Shown one piece after another: positions 10,568 through 19,785 of a DNA stretch of 27,690 bases (position 1 is the stretch's first letter; each line of letters opens with the position of its first letter). Position numbers and translations under genes: made by a program. The notes under the pieces were generated by a model, which did not search any database, was not told the DNA's origin, and saw nothing but the letters and a program-made list of their open reading frames with translations. This DNA is from Thamnocephalis sphaerospora (lineage: Eukaryota > Zoopagomycota > Zoopagomycetes > Zoopagales > Sigmoideomycetaceae), in NCBI GenBank assembly GCA_003614735.1, contig KZ992591.1, positions 1-27,690 of the forward strand, written 5' to 3'.

Positions 10568-11490
10568 ACGCGGCCGGTATCAGCCAAAAGGGCGGGCAGC
10601 CTGATGCGGCCAAGCATGCGCCTCGGCCGCTCCCGGCCTGAGCGAGTTGGGAGCAGGGCGAACAAGCGTGGCGGAGAAGCGTGACGCTGATTAGGACGCA
10701 TGCGGTCGGTCGTACGCAACCAAGTTGGAAAAAGCCAGCGTACAAGGAAGGGACTTGAGACGGGCACGCGGCTCATGTGGGCCAGCACCACCGCTCTCTC
10801 TCTGTGTGTGTGTGAGCATCGCTGATACACCGCGTGCAGCAGCATGCGAGCCGGTCATGCTGCCGCTGCTGCAAGGGCAACATGCAGTCCAACATGGCGC
10901 ACGCTGCATTGGTATTCATGACGTTCACCGCCGAGGTGGCATCCTGGGAGGCGGAAGCGTGCCAGTGGGTCATGAGCTCTGGCTGCTAGCGGCGTTTGCT
11001 GCAAAGACTGACCACAAAAAGCATGCCGCTCGGCAATCCTCGGCCGCTACAGGCTAGAAGCGTGCACGGGCAATGCCGCAGCACACTACTGGTCGTGCTA
11101 CTGGCCGCTCAAACGTTTCACCACCGGTGGCCCTCTCTCCGTCGTCATTGTCGTGGTCGCCGCCTTTTCCACGCCTGAGCGACGCTGCAGGTGATCAGAC
11201 ACGCATACTCACGGGGATGGCCTCTGCGACGCCATCCGTTGACGAGGTACTGGTAGCTAGCTGCAGGTGGCGCGCGGTAGCTGCAGCTCAAGGCGCCATG
11301 CGATCTGGACCGGGAAATACAATGTGGTGCTCTGTATCCAATGCCGATTTACATGCGGCGCATAGAAAACCAAATGAGGTTGCGCATGTTGCGTAGCTAC
11401 CCACTGCGGAACCCGCCAAGGCCAGGTCGTCTGGCTTTCTTTCACAGCAAGACACGGTTCGTCCGTTCAGGCGAATGGCGATCTGCAGTC

Positions 11491-11531
11491 GCTGCTACTG
11501 CTGCTGCTGCTGCTGCTGTTATTGCTGCTGC
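11491..11531. repeat. (CTG)n microsatellite
   Basis: This is an imperfect CTG/CTA run of about 13 units in an apparently non-coding stretch. Confidence 0.85.
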
Positions 11532-12149
11532 GTCATGAGATAGGCGCAGGTATGAGAACCGCTTAACCTTGCCCCTCCACCCACCCACGCTCACCTGCAG
11601 TCGGATTCCTGAACCTGTTTGGAAATCCACGGCGGGTGTAGCATCCGTTGGGTGGGCGCAGACAAACGGGGCAGATGGCGATAGCGTTGCAGCTCAAAGA
11701 GGGAGTACTCGGCATACTTTGCTCCCTTGTTTGTCCTCCTTCCTTGCCTTGTCAAGATGCCTATTTAGGCCATCGGCGAAGGATATTGTGATAGCCGCGT
11801 TGCACACACGCACGGCTGCTCGTCACTAGCCGAGCCAGCACGCCGTGTTTGGTGGCCGCCACAAAGCCGATCGACGCCCAAATAGTCAACCGCTGTAACG
11901 ATGGCGCTGCAGCCGAACCGCTTGTGCGCCGGTTACGCCAACAACTAGCCGCACTGTGCGCGCCATCACGCACATCTAGACTGTACCACGCTAGGCGAAA
12001 ACACACTTTATTGCTGGGCAAAGGAATACGTCCGTAGTAGGGTAGGCGCACATGGCCGATGCGGTGCGAGCGCGTCATGTTCAATCATGCAGGTCAGACA
12101 AGACCGTTTAGGCGTGCCGGTGCGTTTGCAAAATTGGTCGTAGCGCTCA

Positions 12150-13030
12150 GCTGCCAGCGTTTATGCTACGCTCGAAAACGGTAAAGACTTGCATGTGAAA
12201 GCCCACTTTTGCAGTAGCTGGCGGCTGATGTGGCTCATTTGCGGCGAGTCGTAGCTGAGCATTTCGATGACCTTGCTTTGGTGAAGAGGGCTCGCCGTGG
12301 CGTAGTATCCCGATAGTCAGCAGAGTAGTGCTGACAATGGCGGAATCGTGGCTCACCACGTGGATCTCTTGGAACGCGCCTGGCCATGCAAACAGCCGCT
12401 TTGGCAACTCGGTTGCCTTATTCTCGATACGCTTGGCGTACTAGTAAAAGCGCTCAAGCACCTGTAGATCGCCCACGTTGTCCGATACACCAGTGGCGCT
12501 GGACACCTTGTAACTAGGCTGGACGGCAGCGAAACTGTACGCTCTGGCACGTGAATCGACTGTGTTGCGCCATCTTTGTCATCGATATTGCTAAAAATAC
12601 GCTGTGTTTGGATGTTGACGGTAATTAGACAATAATGCTGTTCGTCATTGATATAATAGGCAGCGCTGGTCAAATACGCTAGTTTCTGGCCTGCTGAAAG
12701 ATATGCTTGCCTGGTGCAATTCAGTCGTATGGCATGACACTAATGATGGTGGCCTAGGCAGCTAAAGATGGAGCAGTGGTGTGCGTACAAGCGACATCAA
12801 TAGCGCACTAAATGGCTTTTACTGTTGGCCACTAGTATACCGTTGCAATGTCCCACATCATTGCTAAGCGGAAGCTATCGTATCATAGTAGCAACTTGGG
12901 GCTACCAACATCCTAGTACAACTCATAGTGCCCGGCAGCCGTGGTGGCGTTGTAGTGTAGACCAACAACCGGTGCTACAGACGCAATAGGAACTAGCAAC
13001 GACACAATGTGACGTGGCACATTGCATCGA
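12150..13030 (-). pseudogene. Decayed protein-coding gene, family unclear (possibly F-box or WD-repeat type)
   Basis: Protein-like segments follow each other in order on the minus strand but change frame and meet in-frame stops. From high to low coordinates: PRHIVSLLVPIASVAPVV and HYNATTAAGHYELY (about 12.92-13.03 kb); YDSFRLAMMWDIAT (about 12.87 kb); SAAYYINDEQHYCLITVNI (about 12.66 kb, open for about 100 codons); KRLFAWPGAFQEIHVVSHDS (about 12.4 kb); and KVIEMLSYDSPQMSHISRQL (about 12.25 kb). There is a stop between the third and fourth segments, and frame changes around 12.5 and 12.28 kb. The strand is supported because the matching plus-strand frame at 12.5-12.66 kb is broken by stops. 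MWDIAT resembles the end of a WD repeat, but I cannot name the family. It looks like a dead host gene. Confidence 0.45.
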
Positions 13031-13079
13031 AAGAACAGACATGCAGCGTGTACAGGTTGCCAATCCGCACAACACAAGC

Positions 13080-13172
13080 GTGTACAAGCCACCACCGCAG
13101 ATCCACGCAGTGCAATAGTGTACAGCCACCACCGCAGATCCACGCAGTGCAATAGTACACAAGCCACTGCCG
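13080..13172. repeat. 37-38 bp tandem repeat, two full copies plus a partial third
   Basis: Copy 1 is 13080-13117 and copy 2 is 13118-13154 (one base shorter). A diverged partial copy starts at 13155. The unit begins GTGTACA(A)GCC and ends GCAGTGCAATA. The two full copies differ only by the single-base deletion, so the duplication looks recent. It sits inside the decayed region. Confidence 0.9.
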
Positions 13173-13199
13173 ATGCACAAGCTGCACGGCTGGTGCGAC

Positions 13200-14240
13200 G
13201 ACCAAGTTTGGCTAGCTGCTTCGCGCCTATGATGTGCGTATTCTACCTTGACCAGCACATCCTCTGGTGTACCTGGTATATTATGAATTGCAGATATGAA
13301 AACGTGCCAACCTTTTGCCAATCCTCAGCAGATGACCTTGTAGTGTGCCCATCGTGCCATTGTGCCCTCGAGGTGGACGGGCTAGTTTGCATTCCGAATA
13401 CTGTCCTTGCTGACCAAAGCGACCGCGGCCACGTCCGTGCAACTCGCAGGCACTTGCAGGGTGTGGGTAAGCGCGAGTCGTCCAAGGCCTGGCAGTTAGC
13501 CGACATACGGTCTGTTACGCGTACCTGCACATGCGCTTGCATGCAGCCGCAGTGGTCCAATACCGTGTGCCTAGCCGTCTAGTCGCCCTCCAACTGGCAC
13601 GGCAATATGCGGGCCGTGGACGAGTACACACGTCCGTGCCAGGCTTGTCACTGTTGCTGCTGCTGCTATTGTTGTTGCTGCCGATGCTGCTAGTTCCAAG
13701 CGGTGCCCAGTATACCGCCACTCGCGTCCATCGACAGCAGATTTGCGCGGCAGCGCTTGCAGTAGTGCCATTGGTATGCTCAAGGCTGCATTCACAGCAC
13801 ATGATGCCATCACCTCATCCGTGGAATATACCACTGACATTGGTCACGTGTATTCACCCAGCAGACCAGCAAAACCCTGGGGTCATGCCAATCTTGCGCT
13901 TAGTAAATGGGCGTCTGCAGAACAGCACCAGATCATGGCCATTACGGCAGCACGCGTCATGACGCTGACCCAGCGAAGAGATGGTGCCAGCTGCGACAAT
14001 TGAGATGGCCATGTACAAGCATCGACGCTGACTGCGGCATGATCGCCAGTCTACTCCATCAGCGTGTCATGCTGACCGAGTTTACGGTAAACAGTGCCGA
14101 GCATAGTATACTTGGTGCCAGTCTAGTCGGCAACATGGACAGGGAAACCAAGTGCAGGCGTCGCTTATCTGGTCCTTTGAGCGCCGGCTCTGGCGCAGTC
14201 GTGCCTATCACCACCCGCAAAGCAACCCTGCCGACCTGAT
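13200..14240. pseudogene. Possible further coding relics on both strands
   Basis: On the minus strand one frame stays protein-like from about 13.84 to 13.2 kb with a few stops (LQVPASCTDVAAVALVSKDS, GTMARWAHYKVI, KGWHVFISAIHNIPGTPED). On the plus strand a frame is open from about 13.70 to 14.00 kb (GMLKAAFTAHDAITSS, SVEYTTDIGHVYSPSRP), and another follows at 14.03-14.24 kb (LLHQRVMLTEFTVNSAEHS). RNY codon bias looks alike on both strands, so the true strand is uncertain. No start, splice pattern or family is recognisable. A CTG-type microsatellite lies at about 13650-13690. Confidence 0.3.
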
Positions 14241-14792
14241 ACTATCGCAGTCTGATGCTGGCAGACACTCACGCGGACACTGCCCTAAGCGCGCCTGATC
14301 ATCTTTTGCCCGCTGCTGGACGCAGGAGGAGCATTGGCGCCCGGCGTGGTACCAATGACCGCAAGCGTGCTAGGCGTGGATACTGCGTCGGCCGATGACG
14401 AAAGAGCGCCAGCGACCGGAACACTGTCCTCACGACCTCGACCGCTGCCTCTTCTCTGCTGCTTCGTGTTCTCTGTACTGCAGCTCCATATCATTGCTTT
14501 CCTCTGTGCGTGCCACCCTCGCTTCCCACTCCTTAAACCTCACTGCTCCTGCATGTGCCCTGTCCGGCCACTTTTGTCGCTCCCTGTGTATAGGTGACTG
14601 GTCCGGCTGTTCCCACCGAGCGCCATCATACCGCACCGCAATCTCCTGGTTCCTTCCCAGCGACCACGCCAAAACCGTCGCTGCCATTCCATCTGCACGG
14701 GGTCCAGGGCTCGCTTGCACGCGTCACTGCAGTGGCTGGCATTGTCACGCCACTCGAGGCACCGCGCCTAGCCGGGCATAGTAAGCCGCACG
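14241..14792 (+). other. Leader or N-terminal exon region of the CLC gene
   Basis: The stretch 14440-14592 is strongly pyrimidine-rich and ends in TGTATAG, an acceptor-like site. After it a frame (VTGPAVPTERHHTAPQSPG...) runs to about 14.9 kb in a register different from the CLC body. A GTAAGC lies at 14781. An additional coding exon upstream of the ATG at 14793 is possible, perhaps starting from an ATG near 14355, but I could not find splice sites that keep frame. Confidence 0.4.
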
Positions 14793-17700
14793 ATGCAACG
14801 CCCGCCGTCGACGCGCCAAACCAGCCAGCTGAGCGGACCTCGGCAGCCTATCAATGCTGCCGGACGCAGCCCACAGCATCGAGTTCAGAAAAGCGTTGAT
14901 AGCAGCAGCCATGGGCGCACGCCTCCTAGCGGTGGCCACAGCAGCGGAGGACCGTCGATTCAGTTTGCGGACGAGGTGAGGCGCACTGGCTATGTGGCGC
15001 CGGTGCCAGAGGCGGCACAGCACACTGACACCGAAGCAGACACCAACGATGAATCGGAAACGGCCTCACTGATGGCCACGTCGTCGCTGGCATCCAGTCG
15101 TGGGCCAAACTACGGCGCCACCAATCGATACCGCTACGGCGCTGGCGGACGACCTGGCGGCTACGGCATGATGGGCGCCGGCGGCTCCTTTCAGTACGGC
15201 GAAGACGACGACGACGATGATGAGGATTTCATCTATCGGGGCAATCCGGGCATGCCGCTAGACGTGCGGCGGCAGACTTGGGCCCAGCCCATCTCTGCTC
15301 CTTCTACGCCATACGGGGTAGCTGAAGCGAGCGCGGCGGCCGGCGGTGGCGGTCCAGGAGCCGGCTCCTACATTGACGGTGGCTACCACTACCACGGCCA
15401 GCATCCGCCGTCGCATGGACATCACGGCGCGTTTGATCCTTCGTTTGGCGGTGGCGCACACCAGCGACGCCACTGGTCGTTTATGCAGCAGACCAATCTG
15501 CGCTCCCGCCGTGCTGCCAAGCGCTGGCTACGGCGTCGCAGCGGTGCCTATGACGAGGATAATCACGATCTGATGCGTGAAAACAACGGTATTCGCGTAT
15601 GGTATGCGGATTACACCACCATTGATTGGATTCACGATTTTGTCAAGGAGCGTGTACGACTGCGCAAGCTGCGCGCCATCAAGGGCGCCCGTGGTACTGC
15701 CATCAATGGCCTTGATGCCATGCAGGGATGGATTCTAATGGTGGTGATTGGCAAGTACACTATGGATGAGCGTAGGATAGCGCCGAGAGAGACTGATGGC
15801 AGCGCTTGCTACAGGCGTTATCTGTGGCTGCATCGCTGCCGGTATGGACATTTCATCGCGCTGGCTTTTCGATCTCAAATTCGGCTACTGCTCCACCAAT
15901 ATACTGTGGAGCCGTGTCTTTTGCTGCTGGGGTAGCAACGGTGAGAAGGACCGGGCGCAGCACAGCGTTGAACGTACCTGTGCTCACGCGTGTCGATGGT
16001 AACAGACAAGGAAAAGTGCCCAGACTGGACGCCGTGGCCCGAGTCGTTTTCGCTCACAGGACCCGCCAGCAACTATAATCTGGTGGCATGGTGCGCGTAT
16101 CTGTTCATTTCGGCAAGTGTTGCAGAGACGCCTGGAATGCCCGCGCTATCGGCTGACTTGCCGCGACCTGCAGGTGGCTTTTGCCACGCTAGCGGCCCTT
16201 TTGGTCCACTATGCCGGTACAGTGCCCACCACCAAACAGCTGTCGGTGGTGCAGGTGCCGCATCGGCCCATGCCCACCGCTGTGCCGCACAACACGTACG
16301 ACTATGAGCCACCGGTGGCCGGCTATCAGATGGGCGGCTACGGGCGTCCACGGGCCGACAGTCGTGCTCACGGCCATTACACGGCACTCGGCAATGAAAG
16401 CGGCGAGCCCAGCGTTGCCAGTCCGCGTCCAATCAAGTACTTTGCCGCCGGCAGCGGTATTCCCGAAGTCAAGACTATCTTGAGCGGGTTTGTCATTCGC
16501 GGTTTCCTCGGCATCCAGACCCTTTGGGTAAAGGTTGTCAGTCTGGTGAGTGTGAAACAGGCTGGCGGGCAGGTAGACCTACGCCGGCCTGTGGTGCTGA
16601 TGCTGCGCTCGTCACGTCTAGACGCTTGCAGTGGCGTCAGGCCTAAGTCTTGGCCGGCAGGGTCCGCTCGTACACATCGCCTGTTGCGTAGGCAACATTG
16701 CCTGCCGTCTGTTCAACAAGTACAACAAAAATGAAGGTGCGCTCGTAGGCGCAGATGCTCACCCAAGGCTGCGGCTTATATATCCTTGTGGTGCACCTCC
16801 CAGGCAAGCGCCGCGAGATTCTGTCGGCATCTGCTGCTGCTGGAGTGGCCGTTGCCTTTGGTGCGCCCATCGGCGGCGTGCTCTTTAGTTTGGAGGAAGT
16901 GTCCTACTACTTTCCCAGCAAGACAATGTGGCGTAGCTTCTTTTGTGCGCTGATGGCTGCGGCAACGCTCAAGGTACAGCTTGCCAACTGCCGATCGGCT
17001 GGTCGCTCCTCTTGGCCTGCTGCTAACCCTACGTCACGCCATTGCCGTCACACTTTACGATATCGCGACGCTATCGCCTTGCTCTGAGCAGCTCATCAAC
17101 CCGTGGCAGACGGGAAAGATGGTTTTGTTTCAGGTTACCTACGAGCGCGACTGGCATGCCTACGACTTGATTGGCTTTGCACTGCTGGGTCTGTGTGGCG
17201 TAAGCATCAAAGCATGCACATGTCTAGCTTGCGCTGCCACTAACGGTTGCACGACGCTATCGCAACTAGGGCCTTTATGGTGGCGTGTTTATCCGTCTGT
17301 TCTCCGCCTGGAATCAGTCACGCCTGCACTGTTTGATGGCGCGCAAACCAGTGCGCGAGGTGGCACTGGTGGCGCTGGTCACGGCGCTCCTGACCTGGCC
17401 CAACCGCTTTGCGCGAATGGAAATTGCCGGCATGGTGGGCACGCTGTTCAGCGAGTGCACGCCCGAAGATGATCTCAGTGGCCTTTGCGTGTAAGTTGAC
17501 CATGACCACCGCTCTCGTTGCGAGGCATCGTTGCCCCGGCACAAACGCACCCTTACGATGAACTGGCGCCGATAGACGCACTACCCGCGAGTACTATCGC
17601 GTGGGGGCGCTGCTGGTCCTGACCCTGTGCATCAAGATGGTCACCACGGTCATTACGGTGGGCGCCAAAATACCGGCGGGCGTCTTTGTCCCGCACATGG

Positions 17701-18743
17701 CATTTGGCGCGACACTCGGCCGTCTTCTCGGCATGACGATGCAGCATATCCACCGCTCTTATCCCCAACTGCCCATCTTCAGCTCCTGCAGCATAGGCGA
17801 TGCGTGCTTCATGCCAGGCGTGTACGCCATGGTGGGCGCCGCTGCCACCGTTACCGGCGTTACACGCATGACCGTTTCGATGGCGGTCATCATGTTTGAG
17901 CTGACGGGCGCGCTCACCTATGTGCTGCCGGTGATGATTGCGGTGATGATCGCCAAGTGGACAGCTGATGCCGTGCACCATGCCTCCTTTTTCGAGGTGA
18001 TGATTGAGCGCAACGGCCACCCGTACCTCGACAACAAGAAAGACTACTCGCGCATCGGCTCTACCGCCGAAGTGATGGAGCGCGGCTTTGAGGTTATTGA
18101 CGTGGACGACAACAACACTGTGGCGGAGCTGACGGACAAGCTAAAGCGGCTATGTGAGTGCTAGTTGCGCATGCGTAGGCAAAAAGATGCGCCCACGTGC
18201 TTATCGTCTATCCGTACGGCGTGCACAGTGGAAAACGGCTATCCAGACGGTGGCTTCCCCATTGTCGAGGCGGACATGCTTGTGGGCTACATTGCGTCCA
18301 CCGAACTGGAGCACGCGCTAGGTGAGTCTCCTGTCTGTACACGCGCACCACCGACTAGCGTGCTCATGTGTGTTGGACCACAGGCAAGGTCACACACAAG
18401 GGAGACAACGTGCGCTGCTACTTTAAACGTATGGGTGGCGCTGGCAGCAGCCATATTCACGAGAAGCTCAATGACTTTACGGCCTACATGGATCGTGTGC
18501 GTGCTTGCTTGCGTGAACAACGGTCTACGGCGCCTTTGGCTAACATGCATGTTATGACGACTCTTTTGCCCATAGGCTCCACTGGCCGTGGCTCAGTACG
18601 CCTCCATGGAACTCGTTATGGAGCTATTTGCCAAACTGGGCGTTCGCTATCTCTGCGTCGTGCGGCATGGCCGCTACGTAGGCATGATCCACAAAAAGCG
18701 CCTGCTGGCCTATCTACGCCAACTCGAAGAGGAGGAACGCTAG
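14793..18743 (+). CDS. CLC-family chloride channel/transporter (Gef1/ClC-5 type), 12 exons, about 1042 aa
   Basis: CLC proteins move chloride, often against protons, in Golgi, endosome or vacuole membranes. Exons: 14793-15750, 15815-15940, 16006-16112, 16174-16545, 16622-16736, 16804-16973, 17092-17199, 17270-17490, 17576-18153, 18229-18321, 18384-18496, 18576-18743; all keep frame. The start is uncertain (ATG 14793 is the conservative choice). Residues 1-265 are disordered and contain an Asp run near 137-145. The family signature [16 protein letters not shown] sits near 269. The core has GSGIPE at 490-495, GRQGP at 532-536, LEEVSYYFP at 589-597, [12 protein letters not shown], then [13 protein letters not shown]. 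Two CBS domains follow (about 868-965 and 988-1035), ending LEEEER. Oddities: Gln534 replaces the gating Glu of GKEGP; about 75 extra residues (411-484) precede GSGIPE; introns 1 and 3 start with GC. The family call is secure. Confidence 0.93.
15751..15814 (+). other. GC-AG intron 1 of the CLC gene
   Basis: The intron reads GCAAGTACAC...GCTACAG, 64 bases. Removing it joins MVVIG to [11 protein letters not shown] in frame, as expected for the first transmembrane helix of CLC proteins. No GT donor nearby restores the frame. Confidence 0.75.
16113..16173 (+). other. GC-AG intron 3 of the CLC gene
   Basis: The intron reads GCAAGTGTTG...ACCTGCAG, 61 bases, with a CTGAC branch-like motif. Removing it joins YLFIS to [11 protein letters not shown], matching the expected helix. 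The nearby GTGTTG would shift the frame. Confidence 0.75.
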
Positions 18744-18869
18744 GCCAGCTGGGATGATGCATCCATGGGTTCGATCCCATTGTTCTCCATCCCTCCCCCT
18801 CTGTATCAACCCGCGCTCGTCCATATCACACGTGTACAGCTGTCCTTTTACCATGACCGTGCCACCGCC

Positions 18870-18916
<47 letters not shown>

Positions 18917-19785
18917 GTGTGGGCTGGCGAGTGCTTTACGGCCGCATAATAAACCGCATGTATGTCCTAGACTGGCCTGTACGTGGATGATGTCGACCGA
19001 GAGGATGTTGCTAATATGACCAACACTAGCGGGCCAATTAACTGCCATCTTGGCCGTCTTCTCCTTGGACGAATCCACGCGGTCTTTGCTGTTTCGTCTT
19101 GACGCTGGCTGGCTGGCTGCAGCTACAGTCCGGCACCTCATCTCGCCACTTTCTTCCGCCTACAGACGCAAGTCTACTTTACGACTTGGCCGTATCCTGG
19201 CGGCCGCTTGTTGCCTTTACTTTTTCTATTTTGGCACGCCTACTTTGTCAAGACGATTCGTTTCTGCCGCTGGCGTGGCCATTAGTGTTTTACGGACCTT
19301 TTGCAGAGCAGTCGTAGGTCTGAGGTCTACGCTGCATCTTGGTCCATTCATTAGTCAAGCAGCGCTGGTGGCTACTGTTGGGCGCCACATAGTGTCAACC
19401 AGCATTGTCTCTGGTCTGCTCCGCGTCTTTACCAGGTCGGCGTGCCGATTGCACGTTACCTGTCTGCTGCGATACACACGGCTAAGCAAACAGCCGTGCT
19501 CGCCTTTTCCAAGTCACCGCCATCTACGTCCTTGGTCTCACTGAAAATACCATCACGGCTCCGACCGTCATTCTACCGTGTGCCCACCTGCTGCCATAGA
19601 GTGGCGCTTGCTAGTCGTCCTGGTCGGCAAGACGATTGAATGCAAAGCTCAGCTGTCGTCAGGGTAAGCGGGCGCCACAGTGACTTGCTAGTGCTCGCGA
19701 TTAACAAAGAGCACGCTGGGCGGCAGTACGGCCAGTAGGGAACCCGCCAACTGCCAGAGTCTGTTAGAACACTGTGATATTCGCC
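18744..19785 (+). other. Unresolved stretch, possible spliced membrane-protein gene
   Basis: An AATAAA at 18948-18953 may end the CLC transcript. The same stretch has an ATG in good context at 18853 followed by a poly-Ala run coded by a GCT microsatellite. Downstream frames look protein-like: TAILAVFSLDESTRSLLF (about 19040-19160), and, after an acceptor-like CTACAG at 19165, SLLYDLAVSWRPLVAFTF with LLCQDDSFLPLAWPLVFYG to the TAG at 19317. YQVGVPIARYLSAAIHTAKQ follows near 19430. They could be exons of a small hydrophobic protein, but I could not join them with good splice sites in phase. It may be a gene I failed to resolve or a relic. Confidence 0.25.
18869..18912. repeat. (GCT)n microsatellite
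   Basis: About 14 GCT units, one interrupted. In one frame they code poly-Ala, but no gene here is certain. Confidence 0.9.

Larger units (their letters stand above)
10019..12140. other. Stretch with no clear gene
   Basis: The first 550 bases look like a minus-strand leader. From 10.7 to 12.1 kb several short minus-strand frames look partly protein-like (for example NVMNTNAACAMLDC near 10900 and QPHLVFYAPHVNRHW near 11360), but none connects to another with convincing splice sites. There is a CT/GT dinucleotide run at 10794-10813 and a CTG run at 11491-11531. Decayed coding sequence is likely; no gene can be called. Confidence 0.4.

Noticed and set aside
9864-10745. 293-codon minus-strand frame with poly-Val and hydrophobic runs
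   Set aside because: It crosses a good splice donor at 10165 and a TATA-like box, and the poly-Val comes from a GAC repeat; it reads as a leader, not a protein.
13022-13582. 186-codon plus-strand frame
   Set aside because: It runs through the tandem repeat and opposite a more protein-like minus-strand frame; it is Cys/Arg/His-rich without a domain.
15751-15935. Read-through of CLC exon 1 to a stop near 15935
   Set aside because: The residues after KYT do not match CLC proteins, whereas splicing the GC-AG intron restores the family sequence.
17553-18020. His/Arg-rich minus-strand frame inside the CLC gene
   Set aside because: It is antisense shadow of a conserved CLC exon.
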